From positions 1 to 64,000 of the forward strand of contig NZ_BOMN01000116.1 of the NCBI RefSeq assembly GCF_016862215.1: a stretch of 64,000 nt of DNA, written 5' to 3'. This DNA comes from Winogradskya humida. GTDB lineage: Bacteria; Actinomycetota; Actinomycetes; Mycobacteriales; Micromonosporaceae. Both the position numbers and the translations under genes were made by a program. The notes beneath the pieces were generated by a model. That model did not search any database and was not told the origin of the DNA. It worked only from the letters and a program-made list of their open reading frames with translations. Shown in pieces: positions 1 to 10,400 of the stretch. The first letter of the stretch is position 1, and the number at the start of each line of letters is the position of its first letter.

Positions 1-152
1 CCTAACAAAGTCCTACTAGGACTACCGCAGAATCCACGGCGGACTGCTCGTGCTGGGGGGTGAAGGTCGCCGCGTCCACGGTCTGGGAGATTCTCCACCA
101 GGCGGGTATCAATCTGGCACCCGAGCGCGCCAACAGTACGGGTGCGAAATAG
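1..152 (+). pseudogene. Integrase-core transposase remnant (cut by window edge, frameshifted)
   Basis: Positions 20-58 translate to DYRRIHGGLLVLG. After a run of six G (55-60), a one-base shift gives VKVAASTVWEILHQAGINLA and a few more residues to a TAG at 150-152. This is the conserved stretch just before the DDE catalytic core of rve-type actinobacterial transposases (recalled family pattern YRRIHGELLxLGxKVAxSTVWEIL). The extra G and the early stop mean it is dead. It lies just downstream of the toxin-immunity operon, facing it, and marks the left side as transposon-scarred. The IS family cannot be fixed from this fragment. Confidence 0.7.
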
Positions 153-161
153 AAGTTCGCA

Positions 162-554
162 TTATGCTGCAGATAATTCCACAATTATTTGCACCCTTGA
201 CGGGTTGATGAGGTCATCACCCAGTGCCCGCAGAGAAACTGCCCCTCGACCCGATCGAAACTCCATCCGGACCCTTTCTTCTGAATCGTGAACCACTAAC
301 CAAGGACCCGCATCCTGCAACTCAGTCTCAAAAATTGCATTATCAAGTTTCGAAGGCGGGGACCCCTTCCACACTTCTACTTCAACCAACCCATCGACGG
401 CTGGAGCCACGCCAAAAATGACTGAATTTCCTTCTTGATACCAGTTCGACGAATCAGCATCCCAATCGGAGATATCGTCCTCTGCAGTCAAATCACGTAC
501 CAACAGAGCCCCATGAGATATTTTCGCCTTAAATGAAACTAACAAATCAGCCAT
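162..554 (-). CDS. Candidate immunity protein for the upstream RHS toxin (130 aa)
   Basis: This 130-residue acidic protein has no signal peptide or membrane segment, as expected of a cytoplasmic protein. Its ATG (554-552) shares its A with the TGA of the RHS gene (TGATG), so the two are translationally coupled. A small acidic ORF immediately after a polymorphic toxin is the standard place for the cognate immunity gene. The family is not recognised with certainty. The N-terminal pattern (SFKAKISHG..V.D..., DW, G.SVIFGVAP) loosely recalls ComJ, the inhibitor of the NucA nuclease, but this is tentative. A TTG at 557 is an alternative start; the ATG is preferred because of the overlap. The immunity role is inferred from position. 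Confidence 0.75.
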   Translation of the reverse strand: MADLLVSFKAKISHGALLVRDLTAEDDISDWDADSSNWYQEGNSVIFGVAPAVDGLVEVEVWKGSPPSKLDNAIFETELQDAGPWLVVHDSEERVRMEFRSGRGAVSLRALGDDLINPSRVQIIVELSAA

Positions 555-3500
555 CAAAAACCTTTCGCCGCGTTTCTTTTGATGCTACTTACAACGCCGC
601 CCTGTATCCGAGCACAGGTCAGGCAATGTGGATAAGCAGTCTGCTGTGGCAACTTGATACCCACGTCGAAGATCTTAGTTGCCGGCTGATGATCAGGAAT
701 CCAGTCCCCCTCCCGTGTACCGGGGGTCTTGGCCGTACATGTGTGGCACCCGTTCTTGTCGCCGACTACGTTGATTAAATCCCGCACGAAGGGGTCGTCG
801 ATGTCGCCGTCCACGAGCGCAACGCCCTCCCGCGCGTAGGGTCCGGCGCCGAGAGTGAGATCACATTTCTGGCTAGGCGTTGCATTGTGGACAAGTACCG
901 GGGTGTCACCGGGACGTACGAAATAGGCATGAATGTCATCGACGGTCAGGTCGTACATCACACTTGAGCCGACCCGATCCCGCACTTCGACAACCTCAGG
1001 AACAGCTCCGCCGGTCGACTGCAGGGCGTCGCCAGCGACAAGGCCCGCAGCAGGCGCCCATTCATCAACAGCCGATTTCAACAGCGGATGATTTGCGGTG
1101 GTGTACAGAACAGCTTCGCCCACCTCCCCCTTGATGCTCACGTCCGTGAAATAGTGATCCAAGTTTACGTGAGTAGCAGTGATCTCTTCAGTAGCTTCGG
1201 CTCCTGTTCCCGCGTCGTACGTGACAACTTTCTCACCGACCCGGATGTCCTCGATGGCTTTGTACGAGCCATCGGCCATCAGAACCATCGTACCGGCCGC
1301 AAAGCTGTGCTGCTCGAAGGTAATCGCGCAGCTAGCACCTTCCTCAACCGCTTGAAGAGCTTTGCGGCTCTTTTTGTATTCGTCGAAGGCTTTCCAGAGC
1401 TCGGTGCCGATTGATTTGGCCCGTTTGTATAGGTCGTCGAGTTTGTCGAGTTTGTTCCAGTAGCGGGCGACGAGTTTGCCGACTGCGCCGCCGACGACCA
1501 TGCTGACGATGTTCATCAGGGTGGAGACGCAGCCCCCGATGTCGCCCTTGGTGAAGCAGTCGATGGCGTCGGTGATGCCGAGTTCGTCGGCTACGAACTT
1601 GATGAGTTCGCGGCCGACCTTCTCGATCATTTCCTGGGCCTTCTGGGCCTCGCTCTTGGCTTTCTTGACCTCGGGCGAGGTGTTGTCGCCGGTGCTGGCA
1701 ACCGTGCTGGTGCCGCTACTACCGCTGCTGCCGCTGTCTCCGCTGCTGCCCGAGCTGGAGTTGTCGTCATCCCCACTGCAGCCGCCGCAACCATCGTTGT
1801 CGCCCTCGACCTCGTGGTAGTCGCCGTTGGTGTCGACGAAGTCGGCGCCGTCGCCGCAGTTGTCGTCGGAGCAGAACTTCAGGCCGCTGGGGTCGCTGAA
1901 GGTGACGGGGCTGTTGTTCGCGTAGGCGTACGCGTTCATCCGCTGTGGGTCGGTTACGTCGATGACCGGGTCAACCGAGATGAATCTGCCTGTCACCGGG
2001 TCGTATTCTCTGGCCCCCAGATGGGTCAGCCCGGTGGTGCTGTCTTTGGTTCCGCCGACGAAGCCGCGTTCGCCGACCCATTGGGCAGCGGTCGGCTGGA
2101 CGCCGCGTTCCCCACCGAAGGGGGTGGAGCGGCGTAGGACGATGTCGCCGGTGACAGCGTCAACAGCGGCTTCGCCGGTGCCGTTGCGGTCAGCGATCTG
2201 CCACTGCATGCCCTTGGCGGATCGGACCGCGACCACGCCGCCCGGCAGGCCGTAGTAACGAGTGTCGCTGAGGACACCCGTGGTGGTGTCGATGCGCAGT
2301 TCCATGCTGGGCAGGTAGAGCGTGGTCGCCTTCGGCTCTTTGCGGAGCAGGCGTTCACCCGTCGGCCCGTACACGTAGCTGGTTTTGGTGCCGTCCGCCG
2401 CGGTGGCTGAGGCGAGGTGGCCTTCGGCGTCCCAGGTGAGGGTCTGGTCTTCGCCTGCCTCGCTGCGTTTGGTGGTGTTGCCGGACGCGTCGTACTCGTA
2501 GCGCCAGAGTTTCTGGGCTCCGGACGAGGCCGTTTCGGTCAGCTGGGACAGTTCGTGGCCGTCAGGGTAGTCGTATTTCTTGGAGGAGGCGGGGGTGTCG
2601 CCGGCCGCGTGGACGGTCTCGGTGAGGCGGTTGCCGCTGCCGTCGTAGGTGTACGAGTGGTGGTACGGCGCCACACCGCCGACGGTGTCCGCGGCGCATG
2701 GGTTGTCGCCGGTGGTCCCGGTTGAGAACGCGTCCGTCATCCGGTTCAGGTAGTCGTACGCGAAGCATTGGGTGTCGATCTGGCCTGTTGCCGGGGTGTT
2801 CTCGATCGACAGGACATTGCCGGCGGGGTCGTATTTGAACTGCTGGTTGACGTCGTTCGCCGGGCGGTCGGGGACAGGGTTGGTGGGCGTGGTGTATGCC
2901 TCCCGGGTGACCTTGCTGGTGAGCAGCCGCCGGGTGCCGCGTTCGTAGGCCATCGACACCTGTGTGGTGCGCTGACCGGCGTTGAGTTTGACGTCGGTCA
3001 CCTCGCCGGTGGGGTCGTAGGCGATACTGGTGACCATGGGGTTCTTGGCCGTGCTGACGGTCTTGACCCGCTGAAGGTTGTCATAGGTGTAAGCGACGGC
3101 TTCAGCGGTCAGCCCACCGGTGACTGTCGGTGTGCCGTAGGACTGCAGCGTGCCGTCGGTGTTGTACGCGGTGAAGAAGGAGTACGTGCCGGACAGGCCG
3201 CTGCCGGCGTCGGCCGGGATGACGTAACGGGTCTCGAGCGGACGGTAGAAGTCGTCCATCGTCATCACGGCGGAGGCGTACTGCTGGTTGTTGACGAACC
3301 GGGTCGAGATGTAGGGCTGGCCCTTCGCTTTGACGTCCCAGGTCTGCTTGGTCAGCGGGGTCCGGACGGTGCCGGCGACTTCGTAGGTGGCCGTGACCCG
3401 GCCGAGGTCGTCGTACTCCGTCTCGATCTTGCGGTGCCGGGCGTCCTCGGTGGACAGCAGGCGGCCTGCGGTGTCGTAGGCGAAGGTGCCGGTGCCGCTG

Positions 3501-6500
3501 TCCGGGTCGGTCGCGCTGATCCTCTGCCCGGCCTGGTTGTACGCGTACGACCAGACGTCCTGGTCCGGGTCGGTGACCGTCGCGAGCTGCCCCGCCGCGG
3601 TGTATGTGTACTTGGTGGTGTCGTGCGCGCCGCTGGGCTTGCCCGACGCCGGGTTGGTCTTGAACTGCCACTGCTCAGTGACCTGACCACGCGCGTCCGT
3701 GATAGTGGCGGTGGCGACGCCGCCCTGGGGTGGCTGGACGTAGGTGCGGTCACCGCCGTAGTAGGTGCGGCTGCGCCACTTCTCCTGACCGGCGACGAAG
3801 GTGATCGTGTCGGTGACCCGGTCGAGACCGTCGTAGAGATAGCCGGTCGACAGGTCGGGGTCGTTGCGGTTGGTGAGCAGCAGTTCGCTGGAGGGGCTAC
3901 CGGTGACCCAGCGGGCCTCGCCCATCCGGTCGACCTCGCCGGTGGACGTGTACCAGGTGTCGGCCACCATCCGGCCGTCCGGACCCTCGCCCTGAACCTG
4001 CCGGGGTCGCAGGAAGCCGTCGAAGATCTGCCATTCGGAGCTCCAAACACCGGTCGTGTTACCGGCGCGCTCGGTCCGTACGGCGGCGGGTTTGCCGTTG
4101 CCCGTGACGTAGGTGTATTTGATGCTGGGGTCGCCGCTCGACTTGCGGTTCGGGAGCCAGACGCTGGTCAGCCGGCCGAGTTTGTCGTACGCCATCTCGG
4201 TCAGCTTGTTGTTCCAGTCGTACTGCTTGGTGGGCATCCCCAGGCCCGGGTCGTACTCCGTGACGGCCGCGAACTCCACGGGGGTCTGCGCGGCGATCGT
4301 CATCTTCGGGCTGAACTCGGTCTTCTTCGTGGTCCGCCCGTTGGTCTCGACATATTCGAGGCGGGACTCGGTGCCGCCGGCGTCGCGGCCCCAGGTAGGC
4401 CGCCCGTACGCGTCGTACTTGCTTTCCGAGAACGTCTGGTACGTCGCCGTGGTGCCGTTGTGGCTCTTCAGCTTCTCGGTCTTGGTGACCAGGCCGCGTG
4501 TCGGGGCGGCGCCGAGAGCACCGTTGTCGAAGTAGGTGCGTGCGTCGGAGATCAGCTGCGTCGCCCGGTTCGGGGTGGTCGCGCACGGCACCGCGACGGT
4601 TTCGACCTCGGCGATGAGGGTGCGGATGTTGGTGGCGGTGTTGTCCGCGTACGTGGTCCGGCTGCACCGTTCGTCGCCGGTCTTGGTCACGTCGCCCTGG
4701 TCCTCGACCTGCGTGACCCGGCCGACCGGGTAGGCCGCGTCACCGTCGTACGCCGTGACCGTCTTCGTCTCGTGCCAGCCCCCGGCCTCGAGCGCGGTGA
4801 AGTTGCGCTTGGTCTCGGGGCGCACCAGATAGGCCCGCCGGGTGCCGAAGGAGCGCGTCTGCGCGGCGGTCTGCTTACGCCACGACGTGGTGGTCTCCTT
4901 GCTGACCACAGCGCCCGCGGCGTCGAGCACGTCGGTCTCGTACTCGAGCCCGGCCGCTTCGTCGTAGTCGGTGTACTTCGTGCCGGTGGAGTCCTCCACC
5001 GTCACCGACCGGGTGCCGCCGTCCGGGTTCTTGTCGCCGTCCATGCCCTGCAGGTAGAAGTGCCGCGACCGGGTTCGGACCGCATTGTCGTCGCCCTTGG
5101 TGACCAGCACGCTGGCGTAGCCGCGCCATTCGTTCCACGTCTGGTATTTCGCCTCGGTCATGCCGTCGGGGTCCGGGTACCGCCAGGCCGCGTCACCCTC
5201 ATACGTGTAGAAAGTGACCATGTCCGGTGGCAGGGCGGTGCCAGGGGCGACGGTGGTGAGGTCGGTTTCGCGGACGGCGGCGACGACGTACTTGTGGAAC
5301 CAGTCGGTGACCACTTCCTCGACACCGGCGCCGTGCCACTTGACCGGGAAGCACCGCTTGGTGCTCTTGCCCTCGTCGGGTACGGAATCCGCGCTGCAGT
5401 TGGCTTTCGCGTACTCGATGTCGATCTGCGAACCGGAGTCGGAGTAGACGGTGCCGAGCCGTGGCCGGACCATCTTGCCGAGCATGTCGTTGCCGCCGGG
5501 CTTGAGGATGCGGTTGGGCAGTTGCAGCGCGTCCAGGCGTACGGACGCCGACTTCAAGGCCGTCCCGCCGCCGTAGACGCCTTCCTCGGTGATGGTGTGC
5601 AACCAGAGCGAGCTACTGCCGTCACCGTTGTCCGTGAACAGGTGATCCAGGGTGTACCGGTCCACCGGCGTCCACGTGGTGGCGCCGTTGCGGACCTGGG
5701 TGGTGACCGTCGTCAGCCGTTTGCGGGTGAAGAACGTCGGGGTCGCCTGGTCGATCGTGCACTTGGCCCCTGCCGCGCAGATGCGGTCGAACGGTACGTC
5801 CGGCCACGCGCTCTGGGTGTCCTTGTTCAGGGTGCCGGACTTGCATGCGGCGACCGCCACATCGCAACGCTCGGCGACGGCGAAGTCGACCCGCGTGGCG
5901 GCGGCTGTGGTGTAGACGGAGCCGGCGCGCAGGCCGTACTCGATGTGGTCGAGGTAGCCGCCCCGGTCGTACTCGGTGCCGGCGACGTCGATCTTGCGGC
6001 CCAGGGCGTACGAGTTTTTTTCGGGCGTGTAGTAGTAGGTCATCACATTGCCGTGGCGATCGAGCGCGTAGTCGAGGTTCCAGCGCCAGGCCTGCTGGCA
6101 CTTGGCGTTGGCGAACGTGGCGTTGTAGCAGGGCTCGGCCGGCGCGACGGTGTCTGACGGCAGTTTGTCGTCGGCGTTCTCCTTGTCGTCGCCGTAGACG
6201 GGGACGGTCCAGACCGACTTGGTCTCGACCTTGCCCGTGCTCCAGCCGGGCAGCTGATTGAGGCCGAAGAAGTACTGGATGCCGTCGGTGGTGGTCAGCT
6301 TCCAGTGCTCACCCTTGCCGGCACCGGTCCCCTCGTCGCGGTTGGTGGCACCGGACAGCTTCTCGATCTTCGAACCGTCGTCGCTTGCCAGCCGCCAGGT
6401 GTCGCCGCTGCGGACGAGCTCGCTGGACTTGCCGTTGAGGGAGAGCACCGCGTTGTCGTATGCCCAGCAGAGGTCGCCGACCTCCTTGTGACCGTCGTCG

Positions 6501-7387
6501 GCGCACGACTTGTACCGGCGCTCGACGTATCCCGGTTCGTAGCTGAACCCTTCACCGACCCAGGAGCCCTGGTTGTTGGTGATGGAGGTACGCCCATCGA
6601 TTGTCTGGGAGTTGTAGCCGAAGCTGACGCCGGGGCCGAATCCACCGGGCGCCGACGGCGAGTTCACCGGGAACGACCAGTTGAACGCGCCGGACGATGG
6701 CGTGACGCTCCAGGTCGACGTCGGAGACAGCGGCGTGGCGGCAAAGCTGCCCTGGGCCGAGCTCTCGGTCGCGGTCACCGCCACGAGCGAACTCGCCGCT
6801 GCGACCGGCACCTCGGCGGTCAGCGTCCGGGCTTCGCTGTCGTTGACCGCCGCGAGCCGGACCGGCGCGCACGCCTGTGTCTCAGGCGTAGTGAGCGCAC
6901 ATTCGGGAAGGCTCACCAGCGTCAGGCGGGCACCAAAGTTGGCACTGCCTGCTGATGAGTACGCAGCGTAGTCGACGGTCAGCCGCACGGTTCCCGCCGC
7001 GGCGGGCGTCAGGCGCATGACCGGGCCGTCGACCTTGACGCGTACCGAGGTCTCATGGTCGTAGGTCCGCAGTTTTGCCTTTACCGGCGTCGTTTTCGCC
7101 GCGCGGGCGGTGACCGGGGTGACGGTCACCTCCCTCTCCCCCGCCGCCGGCCAGACGGGTGCGGGCGTGGGTTTGCGCGCCATGGCGAGCGCCCGGTCCG
7201 GCAGGTCGGTACGGCCGGAAGGGGCTTTCACCGCCTTGGCCGGTTTGCCGGTGGCGGCCGGTGCCGGTAGCGGAACCGGGCTCGCCTGGGCTTCGGGCGG
7301 ATCGGCCTGCAGGAAGGTGCTGGTGACGACGAGAGCGGTCAGGAAGCCGAGTGCGCGGCGCACACGGACACGTCTGTGGGGGGACAT
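554..7387 (-). CDS. RHS/YD-repeat polymorphic toxin with Hint domain and Cys-rich C-terminal toxin (2277 aa)
   Basis: The ATG at 7387 follows GGAGGAG by 5 nt. Order: signal peptide (RRVRVRRALGFLTALVVTST then a hydrophobic run); N-terminal secreted region with a SpvB/TcaB-like opening; many YD repeats (YDxxGRL, YTYDNLQRV, YDPTGEV); the RHS core closing motif (LGAREYDPVTGRFISVDP) and PSGL; a short acidic Ser/Gly linker; an alpha-helical stretch; a pretoxin Hint domain (about 884-1330: SFAAGTMVLMADGS, TTANHPLL, terminal VLVHN); and a 109-residue tip (557-883) with CHTC, DHQP and CLTC. In the family, the RHS shell encloses the toxin and Hint self-cleavage releases it. The first Hint residue is Ser rather than Cys. 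The tip looks like a zinc-binding treble-clef nuclease, but its target is unknown. It is the third gene of an operon with the LamG and FG-GAP proteins. Confidence 0.9.
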   Translation of the reverse strand: MSPHRRVRVRRALGFLTALVVTSTFLQADPPEAQASPVPLPAPAATGKPAKAVKAPSGRTDLPDRALAMARKPTPAPVWPAAGEREVTVTPVTARAAKTTPVKAKLRTYDHETSVRVKVDGPVMRLTPAAAGTVRLTVDYAAYSSAGSANFGARLTLVSLPECALTTPETQACAPVRLAAVNDSEARTLTAEVPVAAASSLVAVTATESSAQGSFAATPLSPTSTWSVTPSSGAFNWSFPVNSPSAPGGFGPGVSFGYNSQTIDGRTSITNNQGSWVGEGFSYEPGYVERRYKSCADDGHKEVGDLCWAYDNAVLSLNGKSSELVRSGDTWRLASDDGSKIEKLSGATNRDEGTGAGKGEHWKLTTTDGIQYFFGLNQLPGWSTGKVETKSVWTVPVYGDDKENADDKLPSDTVAPAEPCYNATFANAKCQQAWRWNLDYALDRHGNVMTYYYTPEKNSYALGRKIDVAGTEYDRGGYLDHIEYGLRAGSVYTTAAATRVDFAVAERCDVAVAACKSGTLNKDTQSAWPDVPFDRICAAGAKCTIDQATPTFFTRKRLTTVTTQVRNGATTWTPVDRYTLDHLFTDNGDGSSSLWLHTITEEGVYGGGTALKSASVRLDALQLPNRILKPGGNDMLGKMVRPRLGTVYSDSGSQIDIEYAKANCSADSVPDEGKSTKRCFPVKWHGAGVEEVVTDWFHKYVVAAVRETDLTTVAPGTALPPDMVTFYTYEGDAAWRYPDPDGMTEAKYQTWNEWRGYASVLVTKGDDNAVRTRSRHFYLQGMDGDKNPDGGTRSVTVEDSTGTKYTDYDEAAGLEYETDVLDAAGAVVSKETTTSWRKQTAAQTRSFGTRRAYLVRPETKRNFTALEAGGWHETKTVTAYDGDAAYPVGRVTQVEDQGDVTKTGDERCSRTTYADNTATNIRTLIAEVETVAVPCATTPNRATQLISDARTYFDNGALGAAPTRGLVTKTEKLKSHNGTTATYQTFSESKYDAYGRPTWGRDAGGTESRLEYVETNGRTTKKTEFSPKMTIAAQTPVEFAAVTEYDPGLGMPTKQYDWNNKLTEMAYDKLGRLTSVWLPNRKSSGDPSIKYTYVTGNGKPAAVRTERAGNTTGVWSSEWQIFDGFLRPRQVQGEGPDGRMVADTWYTSTGEVDRMGEARWVTGSPSSELLLTNRNDPDLSTGYLYDGLDRVTDTITFVAGQEKWRSRTYYGGDRTYVQPPQGGVATATITDARGQVTEQWQFKTNPASGKPSGAHDTTKYTYTAAGQLATVTDPDQDVWSYAYNQAGQRISATDPDSGTGTFAYDTAGRLLSTEDARHRKIETEYDDLGRVTATYEVAGTVRTPLTKQTWDVKAKGQPYISTRFVNNQQYASAVMTMDDFYRPLETRYVIPADAGSGLSGTYSFFTAYNTDGTLQSYGTPTVTGGLTAEAVAYTYDNLQRVKTVSTAKNPMVTSIAYDPTGEVTDVKLNAGQRTTQVSMAYERGTRRLLTSKVTREAYTTPTNPVPDRPANDVNQQFKYDPAGNVLSIENTPATGQIDTQCFAYDYLNRMTDAFSTGTTGDNPCAADTVGGVAPYHHSYTYDGSGNRLTETVHAAGDTPASSKKYDYPDGHELSQLTETASSGAQKLWRYEYDASGNTTKRSEAGEDQTLTWDAEGHLASATAADGTKTSYVYGPTGERLLRKEPKATTLYLPSMELRIDTTTGVLSDTRYYGLPGGVVAVRSAKGMQWQIADRNGTGEAAVDAVTGDIVLRRSTPFGGERGVQPTAAQWVGERGFVGGTKDSTTGLTHLGAREYDPVTGRFISVDPVIDVTDPQRMNAYAYANNSPVTFSDPSGLKFCSDDNCGDGADFVDTNGDYHEVEGDNDGCGGCSGDDDNSSSGSSGDSGSSGSSGTSTVASTGDNTSPEVKKAKSEAQKAQEMIEKVGRELIKFVADELGITDAIDCFTKGDIGGCVSTLMNIVSMVVGGAVGKLVARYWNKLDKLDDLYKRAKSIGTELWKAFDEYKKSRKALQAVEEGASCAITFEQHSFAAGTMVLMADGSYKAIEDIRVGEKVVTYDAGTGAEATEEITATHVNLDHYFTDVSIKGEVGEAVLYTTANHPLLKSAVDEWAPAAGLVAGDALQSTGGAVPEVVEVRDRVGSSVMYDLTVDDIHAYFVRPGDTPVLVHNATPSQKCDLTLGAGPYAREGVALVDGDIDDPFVRDLINVVGDKNGCHTCTAKTPGTREGDWIPDHQPATKIFDVGIKLPQQTAYPHCLTCARIQGGVVSSIKRNAAKGF

Positions 7388-7420
7388 CGTTACTCCTCCG
7401 GGAAGCAACCGGGCGGGACG

Positions 7421-10400
7421 TCAGAGGCTGGGTTGTTCCTGGCGGTTCGCCATGAGGGCAACGGTGGTGGCATCGGTGATGCCGGAGTACACGCGGACGT
7501 CGTCGATCACACCGGCGAAGTACTCGCCGTAGGTGCCACCGACCATGGCGCGGCCCAGTTGCAGGGCACCGCCCGCGTTGAGGATCGCCGCCGGTTCGGC
7601 GGGCTCTACCTGTGCCAGTTGACCGTCCACGTAGAACGACAGCTCCTTGGTGAACGCGTTGTAGACCAGCGCGAGGTGCTGCCCGTCCTGCGAGTCGTTC
7701 ACGTAGTGGGTGGTGTCAGTGATCGTGGTCGTCTGGTCAGCCGGAGGGGCGGCCACGTCAGTCTGTGGCATGACCAGTTCCCAGAGGCCCCCATCGACTG
7801 GGGTGCACCGGATGCGGAACCCGCTGGTCTTGGTGGCGGCCTGGGAGATCACTGTCATGTTCTGCGCGCAGCCCGCGGAGGGGATACGGACTCGGGCGGA
7901 GACTGTGAAGCTCCCGCTCATCGGTACCACTGCGGCGTTGGTCCGGGCCCGGTCGTCGATCCCGTCGAGTACCAGTTCACCTGCGCCCACCAGAGCGGTG
8001 TCAGCGAATGGGTCGTTGGCCAGGTCCGGGATGTTGATCCGGGCGTCGCCCTCGAGGTAGAGGTCGCGGACGGTGTTGCCGTCGTACTCGATGCTGCGTT
8101 TGTCGGTGGTGGTCGCGTTGAGGGGCCAGTAGCCGAGCCGGACCGGCCGGAGTTTGGCCATCATCGAAGCCTCGCGGATCGACACGATGCGGTCGTAGAC
8201 GGCGACGTCGGACAGCTCACCGTTCCACCAGTCCCGGTATCCGCCCTTGTCGAGCAGGCGACCGATCTGCACGGCGCCGCGGGACTTCCATGCAGTGCGG
8301 TTCTGGACGACGTTCTGCCCGACGCCGTTGACGATCAGCCGCATCGAGTTCACTTCCTCGTCGAACACCCCAACGAGATGGGTCCACTCATTGGTGCGCG
8401 CGGGAGTGTCGCTCGTCGACGTCCAGACACCGAGGGTATTGACGTCCAGGTAGGGCACCTCGAACGACCATTTGCCGCTGCTGGCGTCATAACCGAGGGT
8501 GAATCCAGGCTCACCGGTGCCGTCCTGACTGACGGCCGTGTGATCAACGGTGAGGTCGTTGAGCTTGACCCAGGCAGCCACCGAGAAGGAACCGCTGGTG
8601 TCGATCAGAGCGTTGGTGTTCGACTCCAAATAGCCGTCCGAGGCACCGCTGAACCGGGCAGCCCGGTCCCGGGTGCATTCCCCCAGGGCGGCCGCGCAAC
8701 CGGGACCGGGGACACCCAGGGTGACACCGGGCTTGACGGCCAGCGGGTGGTCGCCGCCGGTGTCGGCCGCAGTGGTCGCACCGGCTTGGTCAGTGAGCTG
8801 CCATTCGCCGACGCCCTTACGAGTCGCGGTGGTGAAACGGCAGTTACTTTCCGACGAGTTACCGGCGGCGTCGTACGCCACCACGTTGACAACGTGCTCG
8901 CCGGCGACGTCCGCCTTGAACCGCATGCTGACCGGTCCACCCGGATTGACGGTGGTGCCGTCAGCCTTTCGGGGCACCAGGTCAGTGGTCGGCGCGGTAT
9001 CGAATCCGTAGCGGTAGCGAACCGTGTCGGTACCCGAGCTGTCGAACGTGAACGTGGAGTACATGCCCGCGTACTTACGAACCTCGTCGTCGGGGGCGCA
9101 GGCGCTAGTCTTCTCGGCCGCGTCGAGGGGCAGAAAGTCCGGCGAATCGATGTCGGCGGCCGGGGGCGCCTTGGTGTCCATCAAGTATTCGCACGCCGGA
9201 GAGCTGTAACCGCCGTACCAGCCGTCGTCGTCCTGCGCGCGGACCTTCCAGCTGACCACCGTGTTCTGCGGTAGCCCGGTGGGGGTCATCTGCAACCGAG
9301 CCTTGCCATCACCGGCCTTGTACGCGGTGGTGACGGTCTTCGATCCGCCGGACCAGGTGAACAGGACCTCGGCCCGGACCTCTTCCTTGTGGGCAGCGGC
9401 GTGGTCGGGGTCGGAGACGTACATGTAGAAGGTCGGCGAGTCCGGGACGATCGGCCGGCTGGTGCCGCTGCGGCAGGTGCCGCCGGGCGATGAGGTCAGC
9501 TTGGCGATGGCCGGTGTGTTCGGCGCCCGGTTGTAGGTGAGTTCCAGCTGGCCGTTGCCGCAGAAGCGTTTCCAGGCCGTGGTGTCACCCTCGTCGGACG
9601 CACGCATCCCGAAGGTCAGGCTCTTACCGGTGTAGCTGTCGCCCATCGCGCTTTTGACGTCGAAACGCACGTTCTGATCGCCGTCAGCGCAGCTGCTGCG
9701 GGTGCCGGTCGGCGAGGCCGTATCGAGAGTGCCATCCGAGGCGGGCTGATTGCTCCACGTCGTGGACTTGCTGATGCCTGATTTGGCCTTGAAGAGCTGG
9801 ACAGCTCGCGCCGAACTGCTGGCGGTGTGCGTCATGGTGACGGCGAACTGCGCGGAGAGGACGTCCTTGCCCAGATAGGGCGTCGGGACGGTGTAAAACA
9901 GCCGCTTGACGTCTGTGCCGTCGCAGCCGCCGTACTCGACGGGGCATTTACCGACGCCCTCGTCGGATTTCTTGTCAAACGACCAGTACGACTCGCTGGG
10001 GTAGCCCTTGGCGACCATCGTGTAGGCCGAGCGTTTCGCGGTCGCCCATACCGGATCGATATAGACCGGGTAGGTCGTCCCCGGATCGGCAAGCATCCCC
10101 GCGTCGGGTGTCAGGCTGACCGTGGTCGCGGTGATGTCGACGTCCACGGGAACCTCGGAAGACGGGTTCGGTGCGGCTTCCTCCGGAGCGGCCGGAGTGG
10201 GGTCGACCTTCTTGGCGGCGGACCGGGCCGCCGCGGTGGTGGCCGGTTCGTCGGAGGCCCACATGCTCGGTCGCGATGCCTCGAAGACGACGCCGCCGGT
10301 GTTGTCCATAGCATCGACGCCACCTTCGGGCGTCTCCCGAAGGTTGATCCCGGAGGTGGTCAGACCGAACGCGATCTTCTGCACCTGCGGGTTTTGAGCG

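Noticed and set aside
2768..6157. Long plus-strand open frame (1129 codons) opposite the RHS gene
   Set aside because: It is antisense to the YD repeats; codon composition is Val/Arg/Gly-rich with no domain, as expected from the high-GC mirror frame.
7376..9274. 632-codon plus-strand frame opposite the LamG gene
   Set aside because: Antisense shadow: no ribosome site and no recognisable fold, whereas the minus strand encodes LamG motifs.
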